Made by a program: the position numbers and the translations under genes
Origin: Ignavibacteriaceae bacterium
GTDB taxonomy: Bacteria; Bacteroidota; Ignavibacteria; Ignavibacteriales; Ignavibacteriaceae
DNA: 64,000 bases
Reading direction: 5' to 3'
Assembly: GCA_008933765.1 (NCBI GenBank)
Contig: WBUK01000011.1
Location: 1 to 64,000 of the forward strand
Notes under the pieces: generated by a model
Databases searched by the model: none
The model's input: only the letters and a program-made list of their open reading frames with translations
Told to the model about the DNA's origin: nothing
Shown here: positions 17,748 to 28,896 of the stretch, piece after piece
Numbering within the stretch: the stretch's first letter is position 1
Layout of the letters: every line of letters starts with the position of its first letter

Positions 17748-18648
17748 GATCGTTGTCCCTTCTTTCAGTAAGTTCTTTCAGCAGTTTTTGTGCCCCCAGG
17801 TTTAGGGGGTCTAATTTTATTGCAGTCTGAAGGTAACCTTCAGATTCTTTGTACAAATTTTTTTTAAGTAAAATTTGAGCCAACCCGGTGTAAATTTTGG
17901 ATGAAGGCTCCCGCTCAGCGATGTAACTTCTGCAGAGTTTCTCAGCTTTCGCCTCGGCACCTGCAGCAAGAAAAATCTCGAGCGCCAGTTCAAATGCTTC
18001 TTTGCTGTCAGCTCCCATTTTCAGAGCCGTTTCAATGTTTTCAGCAGCATGCGCATACATTTTGACTTTATAGTAATAAACCGCAAGATATTGATAAATA
18101 TCGGGATTTGTCGGCATTAAAACCGCACCGCGGGTCAGATACGAAACGGCTAAGTTCAATTCCCCGAGTGCCAGCCGGCTTCTACCGATATAAAGATGCG
18201 CTTCGCCTATGAAAGCCGAATCCGGCTCGTTATCGATGAATTTACGCAGATTTTCAGCTGCTTCAGCATACTCGCCGATGTTGAAAAAAGCAATTCCGCA
18301 AATAAAAAGGGCAATATTATCAAACGACATATCAAAACCTTTGAGGGTACGCAGCGAATCTTCCCACATTTGGTGTTTGAAGTAAAAATGCCCGGTAAAA
18401 AGCCGCACTTCATTCTCATTCGTAAAGGCTTCATTCATCTCTTCCAGAAGGGTGATTGCCGAGTCTCTCCTTCCCATTTTATCGTAGATGTCAATCAGTT
18501 TATACCACGCCGTAGGGTCGTCTGTAAAATCGTTAATAATAGCCTGATACATCTGAATAGCGTGGAGGGTTTTCCCTCCGCCGTTAAACTCTTCAGCCCG
18601 TTTTAGCCTGTGAGCAAGTTCAAAGCTTTTGTCGTTTTTCATTCCCAT
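17731..18648 (-). CDS. Tetratricopeptide repeat protein
   Basis: A 305-residue, mostly helical protein made of about eight TPR units with the W-LG-Y-A-F-A-P pattern (for example [22 protein letters not shown] and [21 protein letters not shown]). No signal peptide is visible. TPRs are protein-binding scaffolds. It overlaps guaA by 10 bp upstream and the binding-protein gene by 17 bp downstream. Confidence 0.85.
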   Translation of the reverse strand: MGMKNDKSFELAHRLKRAEEFNGGGKTLHAIQMYQAIINDFTDDPTAWYKLIDIYDKMGRRDSAITLLEEMNEAFTNENEVRLFTGHFYFKHQMWEDSLRTLKGFDMSFDNIALFICGIAFFNIGEYAEAAENLRKFIDNEPDSAFIGEAHLYIGRSRLALGELNLAVSYLTRGAVLMPTNPDIYQYLAVYYYKVKMYAHAAENIETALKMGADSKEAFELALEIFLAAGAEAKAEKLCRSYIAEREPSSKIYTGLAQILLKKNLYKESEGYLQTAIKLDPLNLGAQKLLKELTERRDNDLVKNL

Positions 18649-20180
18649 TCAATTGTAGCCGGTGGTTTTGAGCTGATATCGTAAACCACCCGGTTGATGC
18701 CTTCCAAATTGTTGATAATTGTGTTGGAAACCTCTGCCAGGAAATTGTCGGGAAACCGGAACCAATCGGCAGTCATCCCGTCAACAGAAGTAACCGCCCT
18801 TAGCGCCAGCACATTCTCATAAGTTCTTTTATCCCCCATCACGCCTACTGTCTGCACGGGCAACAGAACGGTGAAAGCCTGCCAGACTTTATCGTATAAA
18901 TTGTGCTTTTTAACCAGCGTGATGAAGATATCGTCGGCTTCCCTGAGTAACTCCAATCGTTCAGCCGTTACTTCCCCAAGCACACGAACTGCCAACCCGG
19001 GACCGGGGAAGGGGTGCCTGTTCACAATTTCCGGGGGGATGCCAAGTGCAAGCCCTATTTCCCGAACCTCGTCTTTAAAAAGTTCACGGAACGGTTCAAT
19101 CAGTTTAAAATTCATTTTTTCAGGCAGCCCGCCCACATTGTGGTGCGTTTTTATCGTTACGGATACTCCGTTAACAGGCACCGATTCAATCACATCGGGA
19201 TAGAGAGTGCCCTGAACCAAAAACGAAACTCCTTCAATTTTGCGGGCTTCTTCTTCAAAAACCTTAATAAACGAAGAGCCGATAATTTTTCTTTTTTCTT
19301 CAGGGTCTGTAACACCTTCCAACTCTTTCAGAAAGGTTTCCGAAGCGTCAACGGCGGTAATTTTCAGCCCGGTTTTTTCACGAAGTCTTTTGACCACTGT
19401 TTCCGACTCGTTTTTTCTCATCAGCCCGTTATCGATGTGCACACATACGAGGTTATCACCCAGGGCTTCTCGTACGAGCACAGCGGCTACAGTGGAGTCA
19501 ACCCCGCCGCTTAAAGCACAAATAGCGACAGAATCACCTGCTTGTTCTTTAATTGAGCGGATACTCCCTTCGATAAAAGCACCCGGGTTCCAGCCGGCTA
19601 CACATCCGCATATCCGGAAAAGGAAATTTGAGATCATCTCCACCCCGTATTCGCTGTGATACACTTCGGGATGAAACTGCAGCCCGTAAATTGGTTTTTC
19701 ATCCGATTGTGCGGCGCAGTTTAGCGTACTTGGCGAGGAACCAAGCGCCCGAAAACCGTACGGCAGAGTTTTAACAACATCACCATGGCTCATCCAAACG
19801 GTTATTTCTTCAGGTATTCCGGCGAAAAGCGGGTTTTCCCGTTCGGTTATTCTGAAAGAGGTTTTGCCGTATTCTCTTTGTTGTGCAGGTTCAACAATGC
19901 CACCGAGCGAGTAAGAAATCAACTGTAAACCGTAGCAAATCCCCAAAATTGGGATATCAGTCGAAAATAATCCGTCCGCTGCGGCAGGGGCGCCGTCGTC
20001 TTTAACAGACATTGGGCCTCCGGAGAGAATAATCCCTTTCGGAGCGATTTCTTTAATCTGCTCTACGGTTATAGTGTGCGGATAAATCACTGAAAAGACA
20101 GAAAGCTCGCGTACTTTCCGGGCGATCAGTTGAGTGTACTGGGAACCAAAATCAATGATCAGAACTGTAGATCCCGTCAT
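18639..20180 (-). CDS. guaA: GMP synthase (glutamine-hydrolysing)
   Basis: A 513-residue GuaA that converts XMP, ATP and glutamine to GMP. The class I glutamine amidotransferase domain (about 1-190) has the nucleophile Cys in GICYGLQL and the His/Glu of FHPEVYHS. The ATP pyrophosphatase domain has the SGGVDST P-loop. The C-terminal dimerisation domain ends in KPPATIEWE, the usual terminus. It is insulated from gcvH by a hairpin terminator at 20213-20249. Confidence 0.98.
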   Translation of the reverse strand: MTGSTVLIIDFGSQYTQLIARKVRELSVFSVIYPHTITVEQIKEIAPKGIILSGGPMSVKDDGAPAAADGLFSTDIPILGICYGLQLISYSLGGIVEPAQQREYGKTSFRITERENPLFAGIPEEITVWMSHGDVVKTLPYGFRALGSSPSTLNCAAQSDEKPIYGLQFHPEVYHSEYGVEMISNFLFRICGCVAGWNPGAFIEGSIRSIKEQAGDSVAICALSGGVDSTVAAVLVREALGDNLVCVHIDNGLMRKNESETVVKRLREKTGLKITAVDASETFLKELEGVTDPEEKRKIIGSSFIKVFEEEARKIEGVSFLVQGTLYPDVIESVPVNGVSVTIKTHHNVGGLPEKMNFKLIEPFRELFKDEVREIGLALGIPPEIVNRHPFPGPGLAVRVLGEVTAERLELLREADDIFITLVKKHNLYDKVWQAFTVLLPVQTVGVMGDKRTYENVLALRAVTSVDGMTADWFRFPDNFLAEVSNTIINNLEGINRVVYDISSKPPATIEWE

Positions 20181-20211
20181 CGTTTACAAAGCCTTACAGG
20201 TAAATTAATAT

Positions 20212-20249
20212 GAAAAAAGAGGCTGTTTCTAACCGGAGTGAAACAGCCT
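20212..20249 (-). terminator. Rho-independent terminator after gcvH
   Basis: On the minus strand AGGCTGTTTC pairs with GAAACAGCCT (20220-20229 with 20240-20249), followed by CTTTTTTCA. It ends the efp-accB-accC-gcvH transcript ahead of guaA. Confidence 0.85.
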
Positions 20250-20272
20250 TCTGAAATTTTAACCTTGTTTTA

Positions 20273-20656
20273 TCAGGCACCAACCATATCGCCGTATGCG
20301 GCAGCATCAAGCAGGCTGTCTAATTCCGCAGGGTTAGTCAGTTCAACTTTTACCATCCATCCCTTGCCGTATGGGTCTTGGTTAATGAACTCGGGTGAGT
20401 CGGCGAGGTCGCTGCTTATTTCGATAATTTTGCAGCTGCACGGTGCATACAGTTCGCTGACGGTTTTCACGGCTTCAATGGTGCCGAAATTTTCACCTGC
20501 CTGAAGTGAATCGCCGACGCTTTTGGTAATATCGACATAAACCACATCACCAAGTTCGCCCTGGGCATAGTCAGTAATGCCAAAAAAAGCGAAGTTGCCT
20601 TCGGTGCGCACCCACTCGTGGTCTTTTGAATATTTAAGTTCTGCCGGTATGTTCAT
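20273..20656 (-). CDS. gcvH: Glycine cleavage system H protein
   Basis: A 127-residue lipoyl-carrier protein. The lipoyl lysine is K64 in [15 protein letters not shown]. The N-terminal YSKDHEWV and [14 protein letters not shown] segments are typical. It shuttles the aminomethyl intermediate between P, T and L proteins. It sits 14 bp downstream of accC; the other glycine cleavage genes are not in the window. Confidence 0.97.
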   Translation of the reverse strand: MNIPAELKYSKDHEWVRTEGNFAFFGITDYAQGELGDVVYVDITKSVGDSLQAGENFGTIEAVKTVSELYAPCSCKIIEISSDLADSPEFINQDPYGKGWMVKVELTNPAELDSLLDAAAYGDMVGA

Positions 20657-20670
20657 ATTTTCTCCGAAAA

Positions 20671-22017
20671 TTATTTTGTTTCTTTTGGTTTGAAATTATC
20701 TAAGAATGAAGTGTCGAAATCCCCTGAAATGAACTGCTCGTCTTCCAGAACACTAAGGTGGAAGGGAATGGTTGTTTTTATTCCTTCAATAATAAACTCG
20801 CCGAGCGCTCTTTTCGCCTTAGCTATGGCTGAGGGGCGGTCTTTATCCCACACTATTAATTTAGCCACCATCGAATCGTAGTACGGTGGTATCATATACG
20901 ACTCGTAGATGTGGGAATCGATCCTGACACCCAGCCCGCCGGGGAAATTCAGCGATTCGATCCTTCCGGGCGAGGGTCTGAAGTTATTATCAGGGTCTTC
21001 AGCGTTAATTCTAAACTCGAAAGCATGCCCTTTAGGTCTGTTATTAGGCGGTTGAATCACTTCCCCCATTGCTGCTTTAATCTGCTCTTTTATAAGATCG
21101 GTTTCATAAACCATTTCAGTAACCGGATGTTCCACCTGAATACGGGTGTTCATCTCCATGAAATAGAAATTTTTATCCTTATCGAGCAAGAACTCAATCG
21201 TTCCGACACTTTCGTAGTTGATTGCCTTTGCAGCAAGAACTGCCGCTGCCCCCATTTTATCACGAAGTTCCTGATCCAGTGCCGGAGAAGGTGATTCTTC
21301 AATCAATTTTTGGTGTCGCCTCTGCACCGAGCAGTCCCTCTCACCAAAATGATAATGATTGCCGTGTTGGTCGCCAATCACCTGAATTTCAACATGCCGC
21401 GGGTTCAGCACTAATTTTTCGATGTAAACATCGCCGTTGCCGAAAGCAGCGTCTGCCTCAGCTCTTGCGGTTTTGAATGCAAGTTCAAACTCCTGCTCAC
21501 TCTTAACCACGCGCATACCTTTGCCGCCACCACCGGCGGAGGCTTTAATTATAACAGGGAACCCCATTGCAACGGCTAATTCTTTTGCTTCGTTTACATC
21601 GTCTATAATTCCGTCGCTTCCGGGTATCACGGGCACATTGTTCCGTTTCATCGTATCTTTAGCCATTGCTTTATCGCCCATAGTGCGAATCATTTCAGCA
21701 GAGGGCCCGATAAATTTAATGCCCGATTCTTCACATATTTCCGAAAAGTTAGCGTTTTCTGCCAGGAAACCGTATCCGGGGTGAATTGCGTCCGCACCCG
21801 TAACAGCTGCCGCCGACATTATCACGGGCACTTTCAGGTAGCTGTTCCGGCTTTCTGCGGGCCCTATGCAGACGGCTTCGTCGGCAAAAGTTACATGAAG
21901 CGAGTTTCTGTCAGCTTCCGAGTAAACCGCAACCGTCGGGATGCCCATTTCTTTACATGCTCTTATTATTCTAAGCGCAATCTCGCCGCGGTTGGCAATC
22001 AATATTTTTTTAAACAA
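20671..22017 (-). CDS. accC: Acetyl-CoA carboxylase biotin carboxylase subunit
   Basis: A 448-residue biotin carboxylase of the ATP-grasp family: N-terminal [23 protein letters not shown], the Gly-rich ATP loop [12 protein letters not shown], and catalytic [14 protein letters not shown]. It carboxylates the biotin on AccB with bicarbonate and ATP, the first step of malonyl-CoA formation. It lies 14 bp downstream of accB. Confidence 0.97.
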   Translation of the reverse strand: MFKKILIANRGEIALRIIRACKEMGIPTVAVYSEADRNSLHVTFADEAVCIGPAESRNSYLKVPVIMSAAAVTGADAIHPGYGFLAENANFSEICEESGIKFIGPSAEMIRTMGDKAMAKDTMKRNNVPVIPGSDGIIDDVNEAKELAVAMGFPVIIKASAGGGGKGMRVVKSEQEFELAFKTARAEADAAFGNGDVYIEKLVLNPRHVEIQVIGDQHGNHYHFGERDCSVQRRHQKLIEESPSPALDQELRDKMGAAAVLAAKAINYESVGTIEFLLDKDKNFYFMEMNTRIQVEHPVTEMVYETDLIKEQIKAAMGEVIQPPNNRPKGHAFEFRINAEDPDNNFRPSPGRIESLNFPGGLGVRIDSHIYESYMIPPYYDSMVAKLIVWDKDRPSAIAKAKRALGEFIIEGIKTTIPFHLSVLEDEQFISGDFDTSFLDNFKPKETK

Positions 22018-22031
22018 GCTAACCCCGCAGC

Positions 22032-22517
22032 TTAATCAGGTTTTACAAGGAAAAGAACCTGCCCGTATTCAACAGGCTTAGCATTATCTGCCAGTATCTT
22101 CTCGATCGTCCCGGATATGTCGCTCTCTATTTCGTTCATAAGTTTCATTGCTTCAACGATGCAGAGAACGGAGCCCACATTCACCCGGTCGCCAACTTTA
22201 ACATAGGCATCAGCGTCCGGAGCCGGTGAACGATAAAAAGTACCGACAATTGGCGATTTGATCTCATGCAGTTTAGTGCCTGTATCACTCGGTGACGGCG
22301 GTGTCGGAGCTGCAGTGGTTGCCGGTGCCGAAGCAGCCGTTACCGGTGCGGCGGCAGCCTGCTGAGGTGCAGGGGTTGCTGTGTATGTTACCTGCCCGGG
22401 GGCAGCACTTCCGTATTTGGAGATATAGATGCGGCTTTCTTTTTCGTCGATCTCTAATTCAGAGATACCGCTCGTTTCAACCAATTTTACAAGACGACGG
22501 ATGAGATTGATATCCAT
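22032..22517 (-). CDS. accB: Biotin carboxyl carrier protein of acetyl-CoA carboxylase
   Basis: A 161-residue BCCP: N-terminal helix ([16 protein letters not shown]), a long Ala/Pro/Thr-rich linker, and the C-terminal biotinyl domain with the biotin lysine in EAMKLMNE (about residue 125). The ATG at 22517 is preferred over one at 22571 because it has an AGGA site, gives the canonical N-terminus and does not overlap efp. The order efp-accB-accC is widely conserved. Confidence 0.95.
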   Translation of the reverse strand: MDINLIRRLVKLVETSGISELEIDEKESRIYISKYGSAAPGQVTYTATPAPQQAAAAPVTAASAPATTAAPTPPSPSDTGTKLHEIKSPIVGTFYRSPAPDADAYVKVGDRVNVGSVLCIVEAMKLMNEIESDISGTIEKILADNAKPVEYGQVLFLVKPD

Positions 22518-22542
22518 TTTAATCCTGTTTTGATGTGATAAA

Positions 22543-23106
22543 TTACGATTTAACTCTTTCCATATAGTCACCCGATCGGGTGTCTATTTTCAGGAGGTCA
22601 CCCTCGTTGATGAAAAGCGGAACCATAACAGTGGCTCCCGTTTCCAGCTTCGCAGGTTTCACGGCGTTGGTTGCGGTATCCCCCTTGAACCCGGGTTCTG
22701 TCTCTAAAACTTTTAGAACAGCGTGAACCGGTGTTTCAACGCTTACGATCTTTTCGCCATCCATCAGCATATCAACATCGGTGCCTTCTTTCAGGAACTT
22801 AACACTATCGCCGAATGCAGTAAGGGGCACATTAATTTGATCGTATGTTTCATTATCCATGCAGACGAGGCTTTCGCCATCGGCATAGAGGTATTGAAAT
22901 TTTCTTCTTTCCACTTTCACCACATCCAAGCTTTCGCCCGATCTGAAAGTGTTTTCAAGCACCCTGCCGGTGGTGAGGCTTTTCAATGTAGTGCGCACAA
23001 AAGCGCCGCCTTTGCCGGGTTTAACATGAAGAAAATCGGTTACTGAGTAAAGATCGTGCTTGAATCTAATGATCAAACCATTACGGAGGTCTGAGGTATC
23101 TGCCAT
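22543..23106 (-). CDS. efp: Translation elongation factor P
   Basis: A 187-residue EF-P with three beta-barrel domains. The tip-loop lysine (K32 in KPGKGGAF) is present. It relieves ribosome stalling at polyproline stretches. It is the first gene of the leftward efp-accB-accC-gcvH unit. Confidence 0.97.
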   Translation of the reverse strand: MADTSDLRNGLIIRFKHDLYSVTDFLHVKPGKGGAFVRTTLKSLTTGRVLENTFRSGESLDVVKVERRKFQYLYADGESLVCMDNETYDQINVPLTAFGDSVKFLKEGTDVDMLMDGEKIVSVETPVHAVLKVLETEPGFKGDTATNAVKPAKLETGATVMVPLFINEGDLLKIDTRSGDYMERVKS

Positions 23107-23229
23107 ATATCTGTAAATTTTTGTTAAAAAATATTAAGAACTAAACCTGCAAAATATCATTTTACGAGCAGAGTACAAAAGAGGAGGTATTTTTTCCTCT
23201 CTCCCTCCGTGTGTGGTTTACGGAAAAAT

Positions 23230-23934
23230 TTATGCGTTTGGGCAAAGGTTTTCCAACTTCGTTATCCAGTCATTGAAGTGCCGGCAGTTTTTTCTGAGTG
23301 CCTCAATTCCAATCTTTTGGGTTATCAATGGAGCTATATCTGCTTTTTTATATTGATACTTTGGGTAAAGGGCGATTATTCTTTTTGAAGGCGCTGTAGT
23401 GCGACCTTCATCAATAAGTTCGGGATTATCTTGGTTGTTTTTCAGAATAAGTTTGAACTTATCGGTTTTGTTTTTTTCTTCAAAAAAGGTATCCGCTAAT
23501 AGCTCAGGTTGAACAAATAAGAAAGTTTCAAACTCGTGTAATTGGATATATGGAATAAACCTTCGATCATTAGTTTCAAGATAAATATTATCATAAAAAT
23601 TTTGTTCCAAAAATTCAACTTTTTTATAGGGGTCTTTAAATTTAATTACTTTATTTTTCTCTGGGAAGTTATTAGGCAGCGCATAAAGATCGAACATTGT
23701 CGTGAAATAAGCATCGGGATTTGGATCACTTTTTAGCCATTTGATGATATCTTTTTTGGCTCTTTCGTAGTTGACCAATCCGCCTTTATTGATTCGGGAA
23801 CCGGTAGCTTTAGTTGAAACCATGCTGACTTTTACCTCAATTTGTTTAGTTACAAGATGAGGATGTAATATATTTTTTACAAATTTTTCTTCTGTTGCCC
23901 CCTCTACAATGAAATATAGTCTAATCCATTCCAT
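23230..23934 (-). CDS. DUF4276 (TOPRIM-like) protein, partner of AAA ATPase
   Basis: A 234-residue DUF4276 protein. The N-terminal YFIVEGATEEKFV and the TMFDLYALP motif (Asp about 82) fit the TOPRIM-like fold, with Glu11 and Asp82 as candidate metal ligands. Its ATG overlaps the stop of the upstream ATPase gene (TAATG), so the two are translationally coupled. ATPase plus TOPRIM-like nuclease is the architecture of OLD/PARIS-type anti-phage systems; this pair is analogous but uses DUF4276 instead of DUF4435. Base composition is more AT-rich than the neighbouring housekeeping genes, consistent with acquisition. Confidence 0.78.
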   Translation of the reverse strand: MEWIRLYFIVEGATEEKFVKNILHPHLVTKQIEVKVSMVSTKATGSRINKGGLVNYERAKKDIIKWLKSDPNPDAYFTTMFDLYALPNNFPEKNKVIKFKDPYKKVEFLEQNFYDNIYLETNDRRFIPYIQLHEFETFLFVQPELLADTFFEEKNKTDKFKLILKNNQDNPELIDEGRTTAPSKRIIALYPKYQYKKADIAPLITQKIGIEALRKNCRHFNDWITKLENLCPNA

Positions 23935-25079
23935 TACGGTCTTCCACCCAGAACATTTTTCAACCAGAGTTCACCAACGCTATATTCATCTAACCATTCC
24001 TTTAGAGAATTTATATCAGGTTTTTTGAATTCAGTTGAATTAGTTTTAGCATTCTTTTCAACAACAACTACATCTGAAATTTCAATTTCATCCAACAAAT
24101 TAACTGATTGTGTAGCAATTATAAGCTGAGTATCGCTTTTCAATGAATTCACCATTCCCGCCAGAACTGAAATCGCACGAGGGTGTAAACCAAGTTCCGG
24201 TTCATCCAAAATAATCACAGCAGGGTGGAGATCTTTCGGTAGAAGTAATAATGTAGTTAATGCTATAAATCTGAGTGAGCCATCAGACAACTGATGAGGT
24301 CCTAAAACATACTCACTGTTTTTGCTAATCCATCTTAAAGCAATGGAATTTTCTGCAATTTTTTCCGGTACTAAAACAAAATCTTGAAATTCAGGAAAAA
24401 CAAACTGAATATGTTCAACAATACGGTCGTAATATGCTCTATACAATTTTGAATTTGCAAGACCGTATAATATGGCTGCAAGATTCCCGCCATCGTTTCT
24501 TAGAAAAAGTGTGTCATCAATTCGGTTAAGTCCTCTAATTCTTGCTTCAAGGCTTGTATCATGGAATTGATATATTTGGATATTTTTGAGTAAATCCCGA
24601 AGAACTGATACAGTTTTACTTATATATTTGTTCTTGTGAAATATGTTTTCATTTGAGTTTAAATATGTCTCCTTTTTTCCTCGGTCGGAGTTTAATTCAA
24701 ATTCTTCCCTTGTAAAGTTACCTTGCCAACTAAGTTTTTCGTTCTCAAAAAACAAAATATCAGTAGGAGCGTAGGATAATACAAATGAATACTTATCAAC
24801 AGAACTTTCAATACTGAAAACTAATTCACATTCGATTTGATTAGTTTTTTTTGAACCAAAATGCAGAATGCTTTCCGCACCTCCATTTCGTTGGATGTAG
24901 TATTGCAAACGATTTGCTAACATGAATGAAATCATTTTTATTAGAGAAATAAAATTAGATTTCCCGGAGCCGTTAGCTCCGATCATAACGGTTAAGTCTT
25001 CTAAAAAGATTTTTTGACCAACCGAATCGAAGGATTTAAATCCTTTTATCTCAATACTTATTAATTTGCTCTTAGACAT
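23934..25079 (-). CDS. AAA family ATPase (RecF/OLD-like) of a DUF4276 pair
   Basis: A 381-residue ABC/SMC-type ATPase: Walker A GANGSGKS (34-41), a signature region around HQLSDGSLRF, Walker B VIILDEPELGLHP and the switch His-type segment QLIIATQSVNLLDEI. It belongs to the AAA_15/AAA_21 group common in defence islands. It starts the two-gene unit with DUF4276, 473 bp from any upstream gene other than repeats. Likely role is sensing or clamping DNA and controlling the nuclease (inference). Confidence 0.85.
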   Translation of the reverse strand: MSKSKLISIEIKGFKSFDSVGQKIFLEDLTVMIGANGSGKSNFISLIKMISFMLANRLQYYIQRNGGAESILHFGSKKTNQIECELVFSIESSVDKYSFVLSYAPTDILFFENEKLSWQGNFTREEFELNSDRGKKETYLNSNENIFHKNKYISKTVSVLRDLLKNIQIYQFHDTSLEARIRGLNRIDDTLFLRNDGGNLAAILYGLANSKLYRAYYDRIVEHIQFVFPEFQDFVLVPEKIAENSIALRWISKNSEYVLGPHQLSDGSLRFIALTTLLLLPKDLHPAVIILDEPELGLHPRAISVLAGMVNSLKSDTQLIIATQSVNLLDEIEISDVVVVEKNAKTNSTEFKKPDINSLKEWLDEYSVGELWLKNVLGGRP

Positions 25080-25387
25080 ATCTTAATCTTTCAAAGCCAA
25101 TCCAGGAATAATTATTCCGAAAAATAGCTAAAACCTTCAATGATTTGAACTTATTTTTCTAATTCAAGTGAAAGGAAGTCATTAAATTCAAAAAACGGGT
25201 TAAAAAGCTCATAACCGAACGAAGATCACCAATAGATCCGTTTACTTTCTTTGCTGCAACGCCCGCTTAAAAAGCCAATATTCGAACAAACTCCCTCTTT
25301 TTTCTTTAAACCGGGAGAAATTACTTCACCAAATAAACTGATTCAAAAAAAAGAGAGAAACATAATCTTAATTTAGAGAAAACAAAT

Positions 25388-25570
25388 CAAAGTACATCGA
25401 ATTTCTGTTGCAAAACGGGTTTCTCTAAAGTTTCAACCGCAGAATATTCAGGGAAATAAATGCGAAGTATATTGAATTTCTGTAGCGACACAAACATCAC
25501 AGAAGCCTTAACCACAGAATTTTCAGGGAAATAAACCAAAGTATATCGTGTTACAACTGAGAAACGGGTT
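25388..25570. repeat. Degenerate tandem repeats in a 557-bp non-coding stretch
   Basis: An AACC(G/A)CAGAAT(A/T)TTCAGGGAAATAAA unit occurs at 25435 and 25510 (75-bp period). A second sub-motif, AAGTA(C/T)AT(C/T)GAATTTCTGT, recurs at about 25390 and 25464, with a further diverged form at 25538. The rest of 25080-25637 holds no gene that I can see. Confidence 0.65.
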
Positions 25571-25637
25571 TTATGCCGGTTTCTTCAGCAGCAAATTTAG
25601 ATAAGGCAAAACAAATTCAGAAAACTCTGATATTTTG

Positions 25638-26564
25638 CTACTGCGAGGTGATCTTCTTAGTAGTTTTCGATCTGCCGATGAACATTCCGATACCGTTGCC
25701 CTGAATATTCCACTTAACAGAGGTTGAGGGCTGCCCGAACACAGCGTCGGAGAGTTTGCCCGAGCCTTTGGTCTTGTAGTAATCGTAAAATGTGGGGTCG
25801 TAGCAATAAATACCGGCACCAAGAACATTGGGATTTGTGGTGTAAGAGGGAGCAATTTCGTTTGAAAACAAGATCAAAGAAGATGTGTTGCTGTTCGGAA
25901 GCACCCGGGCAACGGTGTTATACTTATCGTCTTCTGTATAAATTTGTCCTGTTTGGGTAAATGACAGCCAGGTGACCGCATAAGTTTCCGTTCCTCTCGG
26001 AAACACTTCAACACTTATAACTTTGATGGTTTTACCCGTATCATTAACGGAATTAATCATATACACAGCGCCGATTTCACCCGGTTCAGGGATCGTTGTA
26101 ACTGCACCTGCAGTCAGGTTCTCCCAGGAAACAGTTAACTCATAAGTTTTACCTGCTTTAGCCTTAACCGTTGCCGGTGCGCTGTAAAGCCCGTCTTTTG
26201 TATGCCGCAAAATATAGCGAAGCGAATCAACTTTAATTGAAACAACGGCATCGGGTAAATTCGAAAAATCAGGACGAAACGGCACGGCAACCGGCAGCGT
26301 TCTTCCGACATAAATATCTTTAATTTGCGAACCGTCTTCCAACAGCCCCCTGATAACCAACTTCATTTCATAAGGGAACTGTTCTTCGTCAACCACCTGC
26401 TCGCAACCCGGGAAAGTGAACAAAACAACAGTCAATAAAACAGCGGCAATTCCTAACCGTGGAAGCAACCGGGAAGAGGTTCTGTAAGCTTCTTTTAACC
26501 CAACCCGATATATCGTCGAGGGGAAGAATTCGATAAAATAAGCGACAAATACTCTAAAAATCAT
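25638..26564 (-). CDS. DUF4249 family lipoprotein
   Basis: A 308-residue lipoprotein: hydrophobic segment then lipobox FTFPGC (about residue 53). DUF4249 features follow: LVIRGLLEDGSQIKDIYVGRTLPV, a central YELTVSWENLTAG and a C-terminal GIGMFIGRSKTTK. This family is nearly always encoded next to a CarboxypepD_reg-like TonB receptor, as here; the start lies 1 bp after the receptor stop. It probably works with the receptor at the outer membrane on an unknown ligand. Confidence 0.85.
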   Translation of the reverse strand: MIFRVFVAYFIEFFPSTIYRVGLKEAYRTSSRLLPRLGIAAVLLTVVLFTFPGCEQVVDEEQFPYEMKLVIRGLLEDGSQIKDIYVGRTLPVAVPFRPDFSNLPDAVVSIKVDSLRYILRHTKDGLYSAPATVKAKAGKTYELTVSWENLTAGAVTTIPEPGEIGAVYMINSVNDTGKTIKVISVEVFPRGTETYAVTWLSFTQTGQIYTEDDKYNTVARVLPNSNTSSLILFSNEIAPSYTTNPNVLGAGIYCYDPTFYDYYKTKGSGKLSDAVFGQPSTSVKWNIQGNGIGMFIGRSKTTKKITSQ

Positions 26565-26565
26565 C

Positions 26566-28896
26566 TTAAAACCTCACCTTCAAGCCAACAGAAGGCAGAA
26601 ACGGATACAGAGTAAACTGTTTAAGCACGGGTATGCGCTCGCCTGTTTCTTCATCAACTTTATAGCCCACATATTTGGAAAATGCGTTGTACCTGTTATA
26701 TACATTATATATATTAAGCGAAAGTTCCGCCCTGTTGCTTCCCCAGTCGAAAGCCCAGGTAACCCCCAAATCAAGTTTATGAAATGCAGGCATTCTGAAA
26801 GCGTCTCTCGGCGAGTACTCATAGAAAACTTCCTGAGAGTTCACCCGCGGGTTACTTAAGTTTTGAAAAGAATATTGCATAATAGGGAGCGGAAAAGCCT
26901 TGCCCGTTGAATAGTTCCAGGTTGCAGAAAACTCAAGCGCTTCGGAAGGTTTCCATCCGATAACAATAGAAATATCGTGCCTTCTGTCAAATTGCGGATA
27001 GAAAGGTTCCCCTTTGTTAAGTTCGTCAAAATATCTTTTAGTCCATGAAAGTGTATAACCAAACCACCCGGTAATATTTCCGATTCGCTTATTAAAGAAC
27101 ATTTCAAGCCCGTAAGCTTCACCTCTGCCCACGGTCAGTTGTTTTTCATAATCGCTTGTGTATGCAAAATTTGCGTCGGTTCTGTACTCATAAAGGTCCG
27201 TCAGGTCTTTATAATATACCTCTGCGGTAAAAAGGAAAGTTTTATCGGCACTTGTTCCTTCAAACCCAACGGCACCCTGCATCGATTTTGAAGGTTTAAT
27301 AACCGGTGTTGCCGGGAACCAGACATCTGTCGGCAGATAAATATCATTCCTTGAAAGGAGGTGAATCGGCTGATTAGCCATCGAAAAAGCGCTTCTGAAG
27401 ATCAACCGGTCGAAAATATACCATGTGAGCGAAACCCTTGGCTCCCAACCGAGCATTTTACCCTCGTTGAAATAATAGAATCGAAAGCCGATATTGGTTT
27501 TCAGGGCGTCGAACCATGTTATTTCATCCTGTGCAAACAGAGCTGCTTCAAGTGCCTTGTATGTTCTGCCCGGATTAACCGAGTATTTAAGTTCTTTGCT
27601 GTAAAAATCGCTTGTAAGCAGGTCAAAATTGTGATATGTAGCCTCTGCACCCAACTGCAGAAGATTCGCCTGATTTAAAAACACCTGAACATCGGTTCTG
27701 AGCTGAAAATCGTTCACCTGCGAGGAGGTAAAAAAATCGAGCGCATCGGATTTTATCGGGTTCTTATCCTGAATTGCAGTTTTAAAACTGTAATAAGTGT
27801 AAACCAACGAAGTGCTGGTAAAAATCTGCGATGAATAAATTTTCGCCCAGGTCAGGTTAAGTGTCGAGTTCTTCCACCCGATATCAAAGCCAATATCCTT
27901 GCTTGCGGGCGGCTCGGTAAGTTCGTCGCTGCTGAAAAACCCGGAAAGTATCAGTTTATCGGTTTCAGAAACCTTAAAATGGATTTTGCCGTTGGCGTCG
28001 TAAAAACCATATTTGGGGAATTTATCAGCCTGTGGCAACAGATCGAGCACCTTATCTAAGTACATCATTCGTGCTGAAAGAATGTATGTTGCTTTTTCGG
28101 AAAGGGGGCCCTCAACCGTGAACCTGCTGCTAAGATTGGAGAGGTTAACGGTTCCGATGAATTTTTCCGAAGACCCATCCCTGGTTGTTACATCTAATAC
28201 GCTTGAAAGGCGCCCGCCATACTGCGCCGGAAATGCACCTTTAATAAGTTTGATATTTTGTATCGCGTCGGAGTTAAAAGTGCTTGCAAACCCGCCTAAG
28301 TGCGAAGGGTTATAAACCTGCACCCCATCGATAAGTGTCAGCGTTTCGTCGGCTGAAGAGCCGCGCACATAAATGCCCGACGATAATTCGTTTGCATTTG
28401 ATACCCCGGGCAGAAGTTGCAGCGCACGGAAAATATCGGTTTCACCACCGAACGAGGGAAGTGTCTGGATTAACTCGGGGTCAAGCTCAACAGTTCCGGA
28501 TGTGTTGCTGAAATCTTCATATTTGTTGGCATAAACTTTCACTTCATCCAACTGTATTGAGGATTTTACGAGATCGATATCAAGTTTTATGTTTGTGTTC
28601 GTCCCCGAAAGTTTTATCTCTGTCCTAAAAGTTTCGTAGCCCAGAGACCCTGAGAAGATAAAATAATCGCCTTCGGGAAGCGAGGGAAGTGAGTAAAAAC
28701 CAAATTTGTTGGATGTTATCGAGCGGATTGGGTTCCCCTTCTTAAGTGAGTCTTTATAGACTACAACATAAGCGCTGATAAGCGCTTCACGGCTCCCCGC
28801 ATCGGAAATAACGCCTGAAACAACATAGCTGCGACCTTGAGAGAAGAGTGCCGAAGTGAACAATAACAGGAAATAAAGCGTAAAAATTGTTCGCAT
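26566..28896 (-). CDS. TonB-dependent receptor with CarboxypepD_reg-like domain
   Basis: A 776-residue outer membrane receptor: signal peptide (MRTIFTLYFLLLFTSALFSQ), a carboxypeptidase-regulatory-like beta domain (about 25-105), a plug domain (about 120-225, with IYVRGSSADETLTLIDGVQVYNPSHLGGF), and a beta-barrel ending in an aromatic residue (SVGLKVRF). It imports an energy-coupled substrate that cannot be named. It is paired with the DUF4249 lipoprotein in one operon and divergent from a small barrel protein at 29003. Confidence 0.93.
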   Translation of the reverse strand: MRTIFTLYFLLLFTSALFSQGRSYVVSGVISDAGSREALISAYVVVYKDSLKKGNPIRSITSNKFGFYSLPSLPEGDYFIFSGSLGYETFRTEIKLSGTNTNIKLDIDLVKSSIQLDEVKVYANKYEDFSNTSGTVELDPELIQTLPSFGGETDIFRALQLLPGVSNANELSSGIYVRGSSADETLTLIDGVQVYNPSHLGGFASTFNSDAIQNIKLIKGAFPAQYGGRLSSVLDVTTRDGSSEKFIGTVNLSNLSSRFTVEGPLSEKATYILSARMMYLDKVLDLLPQADKFPKYGFYDANGKIHFKVSETDKLILSGFFSSDELTEPPASKDIGFDIGWKNSTLNLTWAKIYSSQIFTSTSLVYTYYSFKTAIQDKNPIKSDALDFFTSSQVNDFQLRTDVQVFLNQANLLQLGAEATYHNFDLLTSDFYSKELKYSVNPGRTYKALEAALFAQDEITWFDALKTNIGFRFYYFNEGKMLGWEPRVSLTWYIFDRLIFRSAFSMANQPIHLLSRNDIYLPTDVWFPATPVIKPSKSMQGAVGFEGTSADKTFLFTAEVYYKDLTDLYEYRTDANFAYTSDYEKQLTVGRGEAYGLEMFFNKRIGNITGWFGYTLSWTKRYFDELNKGEPFYPQFDRRHDISIVIGWKPSEALEFSATWNYSTGKAFPLPIMQYSFQNLSNPRVNSQEVFYEYSPRDAFRMPAFHKLDLGVTWAFDWGSNRAELSLNIYNVYNRYNAFSKYVGYKVDEETGERIPVLKQFTLYPFLPSVGLKVRF

